64,000 nt of DNA from Phytopseudomonas seleniipraecipitans (lineage in GTDB: Bacteria > Pseudomonadota > Gammaproteobacteria > Pseudomonadales > Pseudomonadaceae), in assembly GCF_900102335.1 (NCBI RefSeq), contig NZ_FNBM01000002.1:62001-126000 (forward strand), given 5' to 3'. A program made the position numbers and the translations under genes. Every line of letters starts with the position of its first letter. Within the stretch, counting starts at the first letter, position 1. The notes beneath the pieces were generated by a model. It ran no database searches. It worked only from the letters and a program-made list of their open reading frames with translations, and was not told where the DNA came from. Positions 26,193 through 34,864 of the stretch are shown here, in pieces.

Positions 26193-29100
26193 TAACGTGC
26201 CCTCAACGCGGCGTCCTCGAGGAGGCTCAACAGATTGGTTTCATCGGCGGCGCTGCCCACCGCCACATCAACAGCTTTGCCACCCAACTCAAGCCGGATA
26301 ACGCGCGATGGCTGCTGCGGCGCCTGAGCAGCGTTCGCGCTCGCAATCGGCGCAGCGGCCTTGGCGATCTCTTCTTGCCGCTTCTTCTGTTCATCAGCTT
26401 GACGGGCCTGGGCTGACTCAGCCTCGATCTGCCGAAGCATGCCGAGGGCTTTGCTGGCATTGGCCACGGCATGGGTGTCGCCACCCGCGTTGGCTTCGGC
26501 CAGTTGCGCTTCCAGCTCCCGGCGCCGTGATGCAAACCGGCGCCGCTCGATGTCCTCGGTGCGGCCCTGCAGGCCATCGAGCTCATCTTGGAGACTGTCG
26601 AGCGTCGAGCGGGTCGACTGACCCATCTGTTCCATGCTGTCCTGAGCGGACTTAATGGCACTGTCCAGGCTGCTAAGATCCGCATCGTCCAGCATGCCAA
26701 GCGCGCGACGCAGCCCTCGCGCTCGGCTCTCAAACTGACGGGTGGTGATGTTGCCCTTGTCGTAGCTTTCCATCAGGCGCTGCAACTGGGCCTGTTGCCC
26801 GAGAAACGCCTGCTGCGTCTTCAGACTGGACTCCTGCATATCCAACTGCCAGCGCCCGAGCGGGCCGGTGAACGGGTTACCCATCTGGCTGCGCACGTCG
26901 CCCAACGCTTTACTGACACGCCCCAACGAATCGACCGTGGCATCCAGGCTGCTGGTGTCGATGTTCATATCAGCGGTCTTGATGCCACGCAGCCGGTCGA
27001 ACGCCTCAAGGGCCGCGGCGCTAAGGGACGCAAGCGGCCCGCGCGCGGCATTCATCACGCCGTCATAGAAGCCGGCCATGGCGCCCATGTCTTTCTTGGC
27101 GTCGCTGGATTCCTTGCGACGCTGCTGCATGGCCGCGTCACCGGCCTGGCGTTCGGCTTCCATGCGTTTGCCCGACTCGCGCCGTAGCTGCTCGCTGGTG
27201 ACGATGGCGTCCTTGTCGGATTCGTTCTTGGCGTCCTGGGCTTTCTTGCCGCCCTCCACTGCCTTCTTCAGCTCGGCCTGGCGGTCAGCTGCTTTCTTGA
27301 GCTCCGTGTTGTACTCGGACGCGCTGATCACCCCGTCGTTGTACAGTTTGTTGAGCGCGGTGTTGATGTTGCGGATATCAACGGCGGTCTTAGCGCCGCT
27401 GATTGCGGCCTGGATATCCGACAGCGTCTTCAGGCTGGCAGCGGCGCCTTTCACATCTGCGCTGGTGGCCTTTGCCGCGCCGCCCATCTCACGTAGCCGC
27501 TCGTTCAGCACGAGCAGCCCGCCGCTGTATTCTTCCTGGCTGAGTCGGCCAGCCTGATAAGCGTTGAACATCTCCCGGCCCAGTTGCTGGAGCTGAGCAA
27601 CGCTGTTCACCGAACTGATCTGGCTGAGCGCGTTGTTGATGTCCGTTACACGTTGGACGATATGCTCGAACTGATCGTCGGCCGCCTTCTTGATGGTGTC
27701 GGTTTGCTCGGTAGCCTGCTGCTCGACACTCTCTGTGAGAAAGCTCCAGGCATCCGCAACCTGGCCATAATCCGTTTGCGCCTGTGCAGCGTAGGCGGTG
27801 CTTAGCTCACCCAAGAAGGTATAGAGCCCGTCAGCCTTGGCCTTGATGTCTTCGCCACCGAACACGCTCGCGATCTGCCCAGTTGCCAACGCCAACCGCC
27901 CCAGCGTCTGCTGCACCGCGTAGGTCAGCGCCGCGGCAGATGCGTTGACCGTGCCCGCGAAGGTGTTCCATACCGTGGTAAGTGCGGCGGTCGCGTACTG
28001 GCCAGCGCTTACGGTCTGATCAATAGCCGGGCCAATCTTGCTGGCCATGCCGGCTGCTTTCTCAGCCAGCCCCTCGAAGTCGACCGTTGCCAGCTTCTCG
28101 ACGTACTTGGATACAGCCTCGGCACCGTTCGTAAACGTGTCGGACAAATGCTGAGCCAAACGATCAAGGCGGCCGTCGTTGGCCATAGCGTCCAGCCCAT
28201 CAGCGAGCTGTCGTAGCTTGCTCTGGATGTAATCGAACGCACCGCTCTGCCCCACCCGACCAGCGAAGTCGCTGAACGAGTTAGTGATTGTTTTCCAGAG
28301 TCCTGCCGCCGTGTTCAACTTGGCTGCAGCTGCGGCGCCGCCGTAAGCCTCGGTCATCATATCCATGATGACTGCCTGCGCTTCGGCGGTTTTGCCGGTC
28401 GCAACAAGCTGACGGAGCAGACGTTTCTGATCGTCCTCCAGCTTGAAGCCCTGCCGACCGAGTGCAGCCATCGCATCGACTGGCGACTGCAGAGCCCGGC
28501 CAACTATTTCGGCAGACGATTCAGCGCTGATGCCCAGGCGCTGCTGCTGATCAATGACGATCTGCATGGCCTTGGGGAATTGCTCACCAACGATGTCGGT
28601 GTAACTTAGCAAGCGAGTTTGCGCAGCTTGGATCTGCTCATTGGTGAGCAGCGAACTGTCGCGGAAGCCCTGCGCCATTTCCAGCAGTTGTTCAGCGGTA
28701 AATCCTGCAGCGTTGCCCGTCGAATTCAGCGCGGCCTCAAGCTGTGCCAGAGCAGAGCCGCTATCCAGACCATCCGTTATGACAGCCCGGATGCCGTCGC
28801 GCACCAGGTTCAAGCCGCCGCGAAGGAGATTGATGATTCCGTTCAGCGACAGGTACGCCGCACCGAAGGCGGCCACCTGGCGCACACCGCCGGCCATTGC
28901 CTCACGCACAGCTCCGACGCGGCTTGCGTGCTCCGCAGCCGTGCGGCTTGCTTTAGCCTGCTCACGCTCCATGGCGCGAAGTTCCTGGCCATTGGCAGCC
29001 AGCGCCTTCTTGGCGGTGTCCACTTCCTTGGCCAGTCGTTTCTCTTCCTCGGCCAGGCGGTTGGTATCCACGCCCGCTGCCTTGGCTGCCTTCTCGTGTT

Positions 29101-29461
29101 CGCCCAGGTCACCCGAGAGGCTCGAAACCTGGCGGCGTAACCGGCCGGCTTCGCGCTCTGCAGCCTTGAGTGACTGCTGCAGCCCTTTCGCATCAGGACT
29201 GTCGTTCAGCGCCTCACGCAGCTCTTTGATGCTGCCTTCGGTCTGGCCCAGCACACGCTGGGACTGCTCAAGGGCACGCTGAGTAGCGAGCATGTCCCGC
29301 ACCAGGCCGCGCTCGCCCTTTGCGGTATCCAGTTGCTCATTCAGCGAGGCAGCCTCAGTTCGGAGGTCTTCCAGCGCTTTGGCCGACTTCTTCGCCTCCG
29401 GCGATAGCTCGTCCTTGCCGCGCAGGATGAACTGAATCAGGCGATCTTTGATGCCGGCCAT
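26192..29461 (-). CDS. Tail tape measure protein
   Basis: 1089 residues, the longest tail-core gene. Long coiled coils at about 20-200 (LEDLRTEAASLNEQLDTAKGERGLVRDMLATQ) and 700-1060, with a hydrophobic segment near 210-240 (VRQVAAFGAAYLSLNGIINLLRGGL) and Ala/Gly-rich central part. Sets tail length and is ejected with DNA. I start it at the ATG at 29461 (MAGIKDRLIQFILRGKDELSPEAKK) with GGAG upstream; the open frame extends to 29527 but runs through a terminator hairpin. Confidence 0.9.
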   Translation of the reverse strand: MAGIKDRLIQFILRGKDELSPEAKKSAKALEDLRTEAASLNEQLDTAKGERGLVRDMLATQRALEQSQRVLGQTEGSIKELREALNDSPDAKGLQQSLKAAEREAGRLRRQVSSLSGDLGEHEKAAKAAGVDTNRLAEEEKRLAKEVDTAKKALAANGQELRAMEREQAKASRTAAEHASRVGAVREAMAGGVRQVAAFGAAYLSLNGIINLLRGGLNLVRDGIRAVITDGLDSGSALAQLEAALNSTGNAAGFTAEQLLEMAQGFRDSSLLTNEQIQAAQTRLLSYTDIVGEQFPKAMQIVIDQQQRLGISAESSAEIVGRALQSPVDAMAALGRQGFKLEDDQKRLLRQLVATGKTAEAQAVIMDMMTEAYGGAAAAAKLNTAAGLWKTITNSFSDFAGRVGQSGAFDYIQSKLRQLADGLDAMANDGRLDRLAQHLSDTFTNGAEAVSKYVEKLATVDFEGLAEKAAGMASKIGPAIDQTVSAGQYATAALTTVWNTFAGTVNASAAALTYAVQQTLGRLALATGQIASVFGGEDIKAKADGLYTFLGELSTAYAAQAQTDYGQVADAWSFLTESVEQQATEQTDTIKKAADDQFEHIVQRVTDINNALSQISSVNSVAQLQQLGREMFNAYQAGRLSQEEYSGGLLVLNERLREMGGAAKATSADVKGAAASLKTLSDIQAAISGAKTAVDIRNINTALNKLYNDGVISASEYNTELKKAADRQAELKKAVEGGKKAQDAKNESDKDAIVTSEQLRRESGKRMEAERQAGDAAMQQRRKESSDAKKDMGAMAGFYDGVMNAARGPLASLSAAALEAFDRLRGIKTADMNIDTSSLDATVDSLGRVSKALGDVRSQMGNPFTGPLGRWQLDMQESSLKTQQAFLGQQAQLQRLMESYDKGNITTRQFESRARGLRRALGMLDDADLSSLDSAIKSAQDSMEQMGQSTRSTLDSLQDELDGLQGRTEDIERRRFASRRRELEAQLAEANAGGDTHAVANASKALGMLRQIEAESAQARQADEQKKRQEEIAKAAAPIASANAAQAPQQPSRVIRLELGGKAVDVAVGSAADETNLLSLLEDAALRAR

Positions 29462-29476
29462 GCTTTTCTCCAGGCG

Positions 29477-29498
29477 AAAAAAACCCGCCGAGGCGGGG
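29477..29498 (-). terminator. Terminator-like hairpin before the tape measure gene
   Basis: Minus-strand CCCGCC-TC-GGCGGG followed by TTTTTTT, just upstream of the tape-measure ribosome-binding site. Confidence 0.65.
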
Positions 29499-29567
29499 AA
29501 TAAATTTCTTGAACTAAGCGAAGGCATTTCGCTAGAGTCGAGCCCTTTTTAATAAGGCTCAGGGACT

Positions 29568-30341
29568 ATGCCCGACTACATTATTAATCCCCCATGGTGG
29601 GTGCTTCTATTTCTCTCAGTGATTCTCGCCAAAAGATGGGATGCAGTAGAGCGACGTATCGGAACCACGGCAAATTTTCTAATGACTCATACCAGCGGTA
29701 AACTGCTTAAAGTCTTGCGCGGTCACAAGCTGAGAAAAGCCCTAAATAAACGAACTGAACGTCGCAACCCTATTCAAGTAACGCTACTGATTACCAAGGG
29801 TCAAACTTATTTATTACTGTTCGTTTTATTTGGAATGACCACTGCAGGCTTTTTAACTGCGGCGAGCATCACGACAAACCCACAACAGTCACAGTTCCTA
29901 TTCCTTAGCATACTCGCAGCCATACCTTTTATATTCTTTGAGATCCGATGGCTCATCACATCAAGCAAGGCAGCGAGATACGCTAACTTTCTAAGCTCAT
30001 TGCGAGATGCAGCTATGCGCAGAAAGCTGTTACAGCCCTCGGCAAAAATCACAACTCGCCGTGAGATTGAGGCGCATATTCTTCAGGCAGCGCTTGCGCG
30101 TGTAGGATACAAAGACATGAGTGTTGCCGCTAAGACCCACCTAAACACTTACGACTACTATGAAGATCATAATTTCGAGTATAACGACAATAACTTTAAC
30201 TGTGGAAAGATCATTATCCATTCCTACAAAGCAACTGACACCTTCCACTTCAAAGTTATCAACTCCGACTCACCTTCTGCCATATGCCTAACCATGGATC
30301 TTGGTATATCGGGGATTCGCAAGCTAGACCGACTGATCTAA
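29568..30341 (+). CDS. Polytopic membrane protein, moron inside the tail module
   Basis: 257 residues, not recognised. TM segments: about 8-22 (PWWVLLFLSVILAKRW), 78-98 (LLLFVLFGMTTAGFLTAASI) and 107-128 (QFLFLSILAAIPFIFFEIRWLI). Between the first two is a basic stretch (RGHKLRKALNKRTERRN); the C-terminal 120 residues form a soluble domain (RREIEAHILQAALARVGYKDMSVAAKTHLNTYDYYEDHNFEYNDN...). AT-rich and opposite to the late operon, in the place normally held by the tail assembly chaperone genes. Likely expressed from the lysogen; possibly a superinfection-exclusion or host-defence factor. Confidence 0.65.
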   Translation: MPDYIINPPWWVLLFLSVILAKRWDAVERRIGTTANFLMTHTSGKLLKVLRGHKLRKALNKRTERRNPIQVTLLITKGQTYLLLFVLFGMTTAGFLTAASITTNPQQSQFLFLSILAAIPFIFFEIRWLITSSKAARYANFLSSLRDAAMRRKLLQPSAKITTRREIEAHILQAALARVGYKDMSVAAKTHLNTYDYYEDHNFEYNDNNFNCGKIIIHSYKATDTFHFKVINSDSPSAICLTMDLGISGIRKLDRLI

Positions 30342-30421
30342 CCCATAAAACTCCGCCGACTCGTCGGACAGACCCAATGGAATACAGGGTCTGTCCGACA
30401 CCATTACTGCCTACATTGAAG

Positions 30422-31174
30422 CTAGGCCGCCTTGCTCACGATATCCATCTGGCAGAACTTGCTGATGTCGTTGCTCAGCACCAGCGGATCAGCCAGAAGC
30501 TCTGCCGGGCCTTCCAGCTTCAGGTACTCCTGGCCGAACACCGGCAGCGAAGCCAGCATGCCGAACTTCACACGGCGCAGGTGCAGGCTATAGGGCTCGC
30601 CGCTTTGCGCATCGTTGAGGCCGGCGATGACAATCTCCAGCTCGACCGGGCTGCCGTTGAGCAGTTGCAGGGCGCTGGAGGCGCGCTTGGTGTAGGTGAG
30701 CAGTACGCCGGTGGCGTCGATATCCGAGATTGCCGTGCGCAACAGGCCGTGGGGCGTGAGCAGGTAGTCGTTACCGGCAACCAGAGGCTCACCCGCCGCC
30801 GTTTTCACGGTGACCTCAGCGGTGAGGTCAGGCAGGTACTTGAACGGGATCAGCTCGCCCTGCACACCACCGGAGGTTGCGGGTTCGTCGGTGACGATGC
30901 CTGCAGCAATGGCCTGGACGGTTGAGCGAGTGATGCGCGCCAGGTTGGTTTCGGGCATGTCGTACAGGCCGATGGTGGCCGTCACGTCAGTCACGCGTTC
31001 GCGCACGTTGCGGTTACCGCCGCCGCCACGAAAGTTCGGGAGGGTCTGGCGGTTGTTGGTGAATGCGATGTTGAAGGCGTCGCAGTTGCCCATATCCAGC
31101 AGCGAATCCTGAGACTGGTAGGCGCGGGCATAAGGAATGCCCTCGCCAATGAAAGAGCGGTCAACTTGAGACAT
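30422..31174 (-). CDS. Phage tail tube (major tail) protein
   Basis: 250 residues. N-terminus MSQVDRSFIGEGIPYARAYQSQDSLLDMGNCDAFNIAFTNN, then beta-rich ATIGLYDMPETNLARITRS and a segment with VTVKTAAGEPLVAGNDYLLTPHGLLRTAISDIDATGVLLTYTKRA, resembling phage tail tube proteins found between minor tail genes and the tape measure. The gene length and place fit a lambda V-like role. It polymerises around the tape measure. Confidence 0.7.
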   Translation of the reverse strand: MSQVDRSFIGEGIPYARAYQSQDSLLDMGNCDAFNIAFTNNRQTLPNFRGGGGNRNVRERVTDVTATIGLYDMPETNLARITRSTVQAIAAGIVTDEPATSGGVQGELIPFKYLPDLTAEVTVKTAAGEPLVAGNDYLLTPHGLLRTAISDIDATGVLLTYTKRASSALQLLNGSPVELEIVIAGLNDAQSGEPYSLHLRRVKFGMLASLPVFGQEYLKLEGPAELLADPLVLSNDISKFCQMDIVSKAA

Positions 31175-31208
31175 CGAGATTTCCTCTGTCGAGTGGGGTC
31201 AGTGCAGC

Positions 31209-31391
31209 TCAGGCCTTGGGCGCTGGGGCTTCTGCTTCGGGCTTCTTATCGGCCTTCGGCTTGGGGGTGTAACCACGCTCGAGGGCGTGGTCAGCAACGG
31301 CCTGCGGCACGTCCTGCTCGCCCTTCTTGAAGTGCTTGGTTACGCCACCGGACTGAAAGTTGAAGGCCTGGGTAATGTTGATCTTGGGCAT
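31209..31391 (-). CDS. Small phage protein between minor tail and tail tube genes
   Basis: 60 residues: MPKINITQAFNFQSGGVTKHFKKGEQDVPQAVADHALERGYTPKPKADKKPEAEAPAPKA. A short beta part with an FxxGEQDVPxxVADHALxxGY motif, seen in small phage head-tail proteins, and a Lys/Pro/Ala tail. Same strand and close spacing to both neighbours. Role unknown. Confidence 0.65.
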   Translation of the reverse strand: MPKINITQAFNFQSGGVTKHFKKGEQDVPQAVADHALERGYTPKPKADKKPEAEAPAPKA

Positions 31392-31401
31392 TGCGAGTTC
31401 C

Positions 31402-31845
31402 TCACTTGAGGGGCTGCACGTAAGTCACCTGCAAAGGCATCACGTGGCAGGCCCAGCGCCGACCCTCTGTGGGTGGCATGGGTGTTTCGGGAAGAAAAGC
31501 GACCACCTGCACGCCTTGAGTGGCAAGGCCACCTTTGGGGCCAGGCAGCGCCGCCTTGATGCCCAGGCGGGCGGCCCTCAGCTGCGGCGCAAAGCCGCGT
31601 CGCCGAGTGATGGCCGTGATATTGAAAGTGACCCGTTCGCGCACGCTGCCACCGCCGGCGGCGCGCTCCAGTTCCTCGACGCCGCCGGGTTGGATGACAA
31701 TGAAGTCATCCGGCAGACCTTCTGTATCCTCTGCATCGATCACACGAAGCACACTGTCCTCGCTGACCAGGCCACCGAACGACTCGACGACAGCCAGGCG
31801 CGCGATGACCTCCGCGATGATTTCGGATTGCATGTCGATAGGCAT
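31402..31845 (-). CDS. Head-tail/tail-terminator type protein (lambda U-like position)
   Basis: 147 residues: MPIDMQSEIIAEVIARLAVVESFGGLVSEDSVLRVIDAEDTEGLPDDFIVIQPGGVEELERAAGGGSVRERVTFNITAITRRRG..., the alternating pattern of gpU-type tail terminators (helix, strand, helix, strands). Its place before the tail tube gene supports this. Two bases after the previous gene. Confidence 0.6.
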   Translation of the reverse strand: MPIDMQSEIIAEVIARLAVVESFGGLVSEDSVLRVIDAEDTEGLPDDFIVIQPGGVEELERAAGGGSVRERVTFNITAITRRRGFAPQLRAARLGIKAALPGPKGGLATQGVQVVAFLPETPMPPTEGRRWACHVMPLQVTYVQPLK

Positions 31846-31847
31846 GG

Positions 31848-32186
31848 TTATGGCACCACGTAGAAAGAGACCCAGTGGCCGTCATCGGTGGCGATGCCGT
31901 CGATGTGCCATGTTTTGCCATCGGCGGCACCCCACACGCTGGAGTCGAGCCGGAATGCACCTTTACGGTCGTACTGACCGAGCGCAACGCGGCGAACGGT
32001 GATGATCACCGAGCGCCCGACCATGCCGCTGACGACGTCGACGCGCTCCGCGTCTTTGTCCAACATGATCGCCAGCCCCTGCCGCTGCAGGTCGCCCTTG
32101 GCGGACAGGAAGTCCGCCAGGCCGTCGCTGAGGTCGTCCTCGATGGCGGCGTCCATCTCGGCGATCAACTGCTGGAACTCGATCAT
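31848..32186 (-). CDS. Head-tail joining protein (lambda FII-like position)
   Basis: 112 residues (MIEFQQLIAEMDAAIEDDLSDGLADFLSAKGDLQRQGLAIMLDKDAERVDVVSGMVGRSVIITVRRVALGQYDRKGAFRLDSSVWGAADGKTWHIDGIATDDGHWVSFYVVP): N-terminal helix and C-terminal beta barrel ending in an aromatic strand, as in lambda gpFII-type joiners. It overlaps the capsid gene by 4 bp. Confidence 0.6.
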   Translation of the reverse strand: MIEFQQLIAEMDAAIEDDLSDGLADFLSAKGDLQRQGLAIMLDKDAERVDVVSGMVGRSVIITVRRVALGQYDRKGAFRLDSSVWGAADGKTWHIDGIATDDGHWVSFYVVP

Positions 32187-33187
32187 TTCTTGGTGAGCTT
32201 GATGATCGCTCGAGGCATGGTGACCAGGCTGAGCGGGTTGCTCTGCGCTTCGAGGTCTACGCCTTTGTTGTGGCGCATGAGCTCCTGGCTGGCGTAGTAC
32301 GGCAGGCCTTCGGTATTAACCGTGTCCATGTAATTGGCTGGTGCGAAGCGCGTGATGAACAGGCCGTCGATACCGATCGGGATCAGATAGGCCACATCCG
32401 GGTCGATGAAAGTGATGTTGCCCACCTTGCCGTAGAACTCTTCCCACATCACGCCGCCGAAGCCGAAGTTCTTACCAGCGCCTTGGCGAAGAAAATCACC
32501 TTCGTTCCAGCGCTCATAAGCTTTCATGACGGTGTCGTGATTGGTCATCGCATCGAACCAATTACGGCCTGCCAACCCGAGCCAGCCGGTAATAATCCCG
32601 GTACCGCCCACCACGTCTTCGGACTTGCGTTTGGCGTCGTTGATCATCTGCAGCAGTTTGGCTTCGGCTACAGAAAAGCCGAACTCATGGGTCTGCTCCT
32701 GAATGCCGAAACGGCTGTGCAGGTCGAGCAGCACGCGCGAACCGTTGGCGTCGTAGACCTTGCCAGTCACCGCGCCGAAACGCTGGTAGCGGATGGTGGC
32801 GTCCAGGCGCTTGCGCATTTTTTCAAGACGCTTGTCGACGCGCGCTTGAACGGTTTCCAACTCGGTCTCGCTGCCAAAAGCACGAATACCCTGAACCTCG
32901 TCCGCCATGATGGTGCCGGTGGTTGGCAGGTGGATCGTGCTGAAGGGAATCAGATCACGCTTAGCGCCAGAGGTCGGATCGCCCGGCGCGCCACGGTCAG
33001 CGGCGGGTACAAGGCTCAGCGTATCGTGCTCACGCTCGATGAAAACGGAGGTGGTAGTAATACCCTCCTCTTCGAAAAGAGCATCGAGACGGGTCGGCTG
33101 GGCTTGGCCTTCCTGGGGTTGGTTGATGGCGGCCGTAAGGCCAGTAACGCTGAAAGCGTCATCGTGAAAAATATCAAGCGATGGCAT
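32183..33187 (-). CDS. Major capsid protein, lambda gpE family
   Basis: 334 residues from the ATG at 33187 (GGAG upstream). Typical gpE features: DIFHDDAFSVTGLTAAIN, IREHDTLSLVP-like IEREHDTLSLVPAADRGAPG, DEVQGIRAFGSETELETVQARVDKRLEKMR, IDPDVAYLIPIGIDGLFITRFAPANYMDTVNTEGLPYYASQE and C-terminal LEAQSNPLSLVTMPRAIIKL. HK97-fold shell protein. The longer frame up to 33220 would read through a hairpin and is rejected. Confidence 0.92.
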   Translation of the reverse strand: MPSLDIFHDDAFSVTGLTAAINQPQEGQAQPTRLDALFEEEGITTTSVFIEREHDTLSLVPAADRGAPGDPTSGAKRDLIPFSTIHLPTTGTIMADEVQGIRAFGSETELETVQARVDKRLEKMRKRLDATIRYQRFGAVTGKVYDANGSRVLLDLHSRFGIQEQTHEFGFSVAEAKLLQMINDAKRKSEDVVGGTGIITGWLGLAGRNWFDAMTNHDTVMKAYERWNEGDFLRQGAGKNFGFGGVMWEEFYGKVGNITFIDPDVAYLIPIGIDGLFITRFAPANYMDTVNTEGLPYYASQELMRHNKGVDLEAQSNPLSLVTMPRAIIKLTKK

Positions 33188-33207
33188 GGATTCGTTCTCC
33201 AGAAACG

Positions 33208-33228
33208 AAAAAACCGCCATAGGCGGTT
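33208..33228 (-). terminator. Terminator-like hairpin before the capsid gene
   Basis: Minus-strand AACCGCC-TAT-GGCGGTT followed by TTTTT, 20 bp upstream of the capsid start. Confidence 0.6.
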
Positions 33229-33264
33229 CGGTAGACAGGGTGTGTTCGCAGTCGCGGTTTGGGG

Positions 33265-33633
33265 TTAGGCGGGTCGGATGATGATCCCTTGAGCAACCAG
33301 CACCGCTTCTGCGGCGTCATCCAAGCCAATCAGCAGGCTGCGATCCACCTCGGCATCGCGGGCAATAACCGCGGCCAGTTGCACTTCTTCGCTTGGTGGC
33401 TTGTTGTTATAAAGAATCGCCAGCGTCGGCACCTCAACCTCCGCGTCCGGATTTTGAGGGTCAACTTCGGCTGCCTCGTAAGGCGCGTAACCAGCACCGG
33501 ACAGCGCGACGATAGTACCGGCGGCAATGGCAACAGCCGTGGCCAGCAGGCTGACCTGGGCGCGCGAGCGCTGGCCGGAAGCCTCGCTCAACAAGAAGTC
33601 GGCGCTACGAGCGCCTTGAGTGACGATGGTCAT
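33265..33633 (-). CDS. Head decoration protein, lambda gpD family
   Basis: 122 residues (MTIVTQGARSADFLLSEASGQRSRAQVSLL...AILYNNKPPSEEVQLAAVIARDAEVDRSLLIGLDDAAEAVLVAQGIIIRPA). The AILYNN, AVVIARDAEV and FI-terminal LVAQGIIIR motifs are the HDPD signature. Trimers stabilise the capsid after expansion. It lies between protease and capsid as in lambda and overlaps the protease gene by 4 bp. Confidence 0.85.
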   Translation of the reverse strand: MTIVTQGARSADFLLSEASGQRSRAQVSLLATAVAIAAGTIVALSGAGYAPYEAAEVDPQNPDAEVEVPTLAILYNNKPPSEEVQLAAVIARDAEVDRSLLIGLDDAAEAVLVAQGIIIRPA

Positions 33634-34031
33634 TGTTTAGCTCCTTTGCGAGCAGCGTAAATGTCAGCGGTGGAGATCTTCGGCGCAGTGCCGATGATAC
33701 TCGGCGGGGTGCTGGCCTTTGCCTTGGTTGCGTCGCCCTTGATGGCCTGCAGGGTGATGCCGCGATCCTGGGCAGCCCTGTACAAAGACAGGCCAGCAGC
33801 TTCGACCGTAAGGCCGCTATCGATGGCGGCAGAAACCTCCGCTTCGAAGCCCTTCTGAGCCAGCGCCTGGATACCATTGATACGATCGCGCTCGGTCTTG
33901 GCACCCTCGCCGCGCGCTTCAGCTTTGATCGCATCTACGTCAGGCTGGCTGGCCTGGGTAATTTCGATGGCCTGCGGATCGGTGCCAGCAGCCAGGGCCG
34001 CCTGCAGCTCCGCAGTGGTGCTCACTTTCAT
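33630..34031 (-). CDS. Putative nested scaffolding protein (lambda Nu3-like)
   Basis: In frame within the protease gene: ATG at 34031 (codon 278) has AGGAACAGAACT upstream, a good ribosome-binding site. It would yield 133 residues (MKVSTTAELQAALAAGTDPQAIEITQASQPDVDAIKAEARGEGAKTERDRINGIQAL...), helical and highly charged like Nu3, using the same stop codon. The arrangement mirrors lambda C/Nu3. Inference from sequence and family. Confidence 0.6.
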   Translation of the reverse strand: MKVSTTAELQAALAAGTDPQAIEITQASQPDVDAIKAEARGEGAKTERDRINGIQALAQKGFEAEVSAAIDSGLTVEAAGLSLYRAAQDRGITLQAIKGDATKAKASTPPSIIGTAPKISTADIYAARKGAKQ

Positions 34032-34862
34032 AGTTCTGTTCCTAGGGTTGGATGCGGCCGGCTTGGCCAGTTCGGAAATCAGCCCTTCGAGGGAGCCGAT
34101 TCGATGTGCAAGGCCAGCCTCAACGGCTGCGGCCCCTACTCGCAGCCCACCATGGTCGCCCATGCCGGGTACGTGTTCTGCGGCCACACCGAGGTTGCGG
34201 GCGACCTTACTAACGAAAACATCTTCAAGCGCGTCGATGGTCTCAGCGACCTTCGCGCGACCTTCCTCAGTGCTGATGTCGGGCCGCTTGTTTGGCGCGT
34301 TGCGACTGACAATCTGATAGCGCTTACGACCGCTGGCCGACTCGCCATCCACAACCGCCTCGACCACAACACCAACGCTTCCCGCGATGCCAGTTTCATC
34401 AATGACGATTTCGTTCGCAGCCGATGCGATCCAATACGCCCCCGAAGCACCACTGCCACCAATATAAGCGACGATCCGTTTTTGGCTGCGGCCGGCGTGA
34501 ATCATATCGGCCAGTTCGTTGATGCCACTGGCCACACCGCCGGGGCTGTCGATGTTCAACACAATGGCTTTCACCGCTGGGTTGTCGAGCGCCTCGCGGA
34601 TGTCGGTGGCCAGCACCTGTGTGCTTGTGGCTCCGCTTATCTCCGTGAAGAGATTGGCGTAGCGGAAAATCGGCCCGACGACGGGAACAACGGCAACACC
34701 GTCGCGCAACGTGACGCTACGGCTATTCTCCAGTCGACGCCCCAGCTGGGTTTCAAGTGCCATGGGATCGCCCATGCGCTCAGCGATCGCCAGCAGATTG
34801 TCCAGGCTGTCAGGAAGCATCAGCCACGGCTGAGCGGCGGCCAGCTCGAATGCGCGTGGCAT
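33630..34862 (-). CDS. Head maturation protease, S49 (lambda C) family, with internal scaffold
   Basis: 410 residues. Protease domain about 1-260: VAVVPVVGPIFRYANLF, AIVLNIDSPGGVASGINELAD and AYIGGSGASGAYWIASAANEIV, which contains the nucleophile Ser140; the probable catalytic Lys is Lys192 in NAPNKRPDIS. The rest (about 278-410) is a helical scaffold-like domain rich in Ala, Lys and Glu. It cleaves the portal/scaffold region in prohead maturation. Two bases separate it from portal. Confidence 0.9.
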   Translation of the reverse strand: MPRAFELAAAQPWLMLPDSLDNLLAIAERMGDPMALETQLGRRLENSRSVTLRDGVAVVPVVGPIFRYANLFTEISGATSTQVLATDIREALDNPAVKAIVLNIDSPGGVASGINELADMIHAGRSQKRIVAYIGGSGASGAYWIASAANEIVIDETGIAGSVGVVVEAVVDGESASGRKRYQIVSRNAPNKRPDISTEEGRAKVAETIDALEDVFVSKVARNLGVAAEHVPGMGDHGGLRVGAAAVEAGLAHRIGSLEGLISELAKPAASNPRNRTMKVSTTAELQAALAAGTDPQAIEITQASQPDVDAIKAEARGEGAKTERDRINGIQALAQKGFEAEVSAAIDSGLTVEAAGLSLYRAAQDRGITLQAIKGDATKAKASTPPSIIGTAPKISTADIYAARKGAKQ

Positions 34863-34864
34863 GG

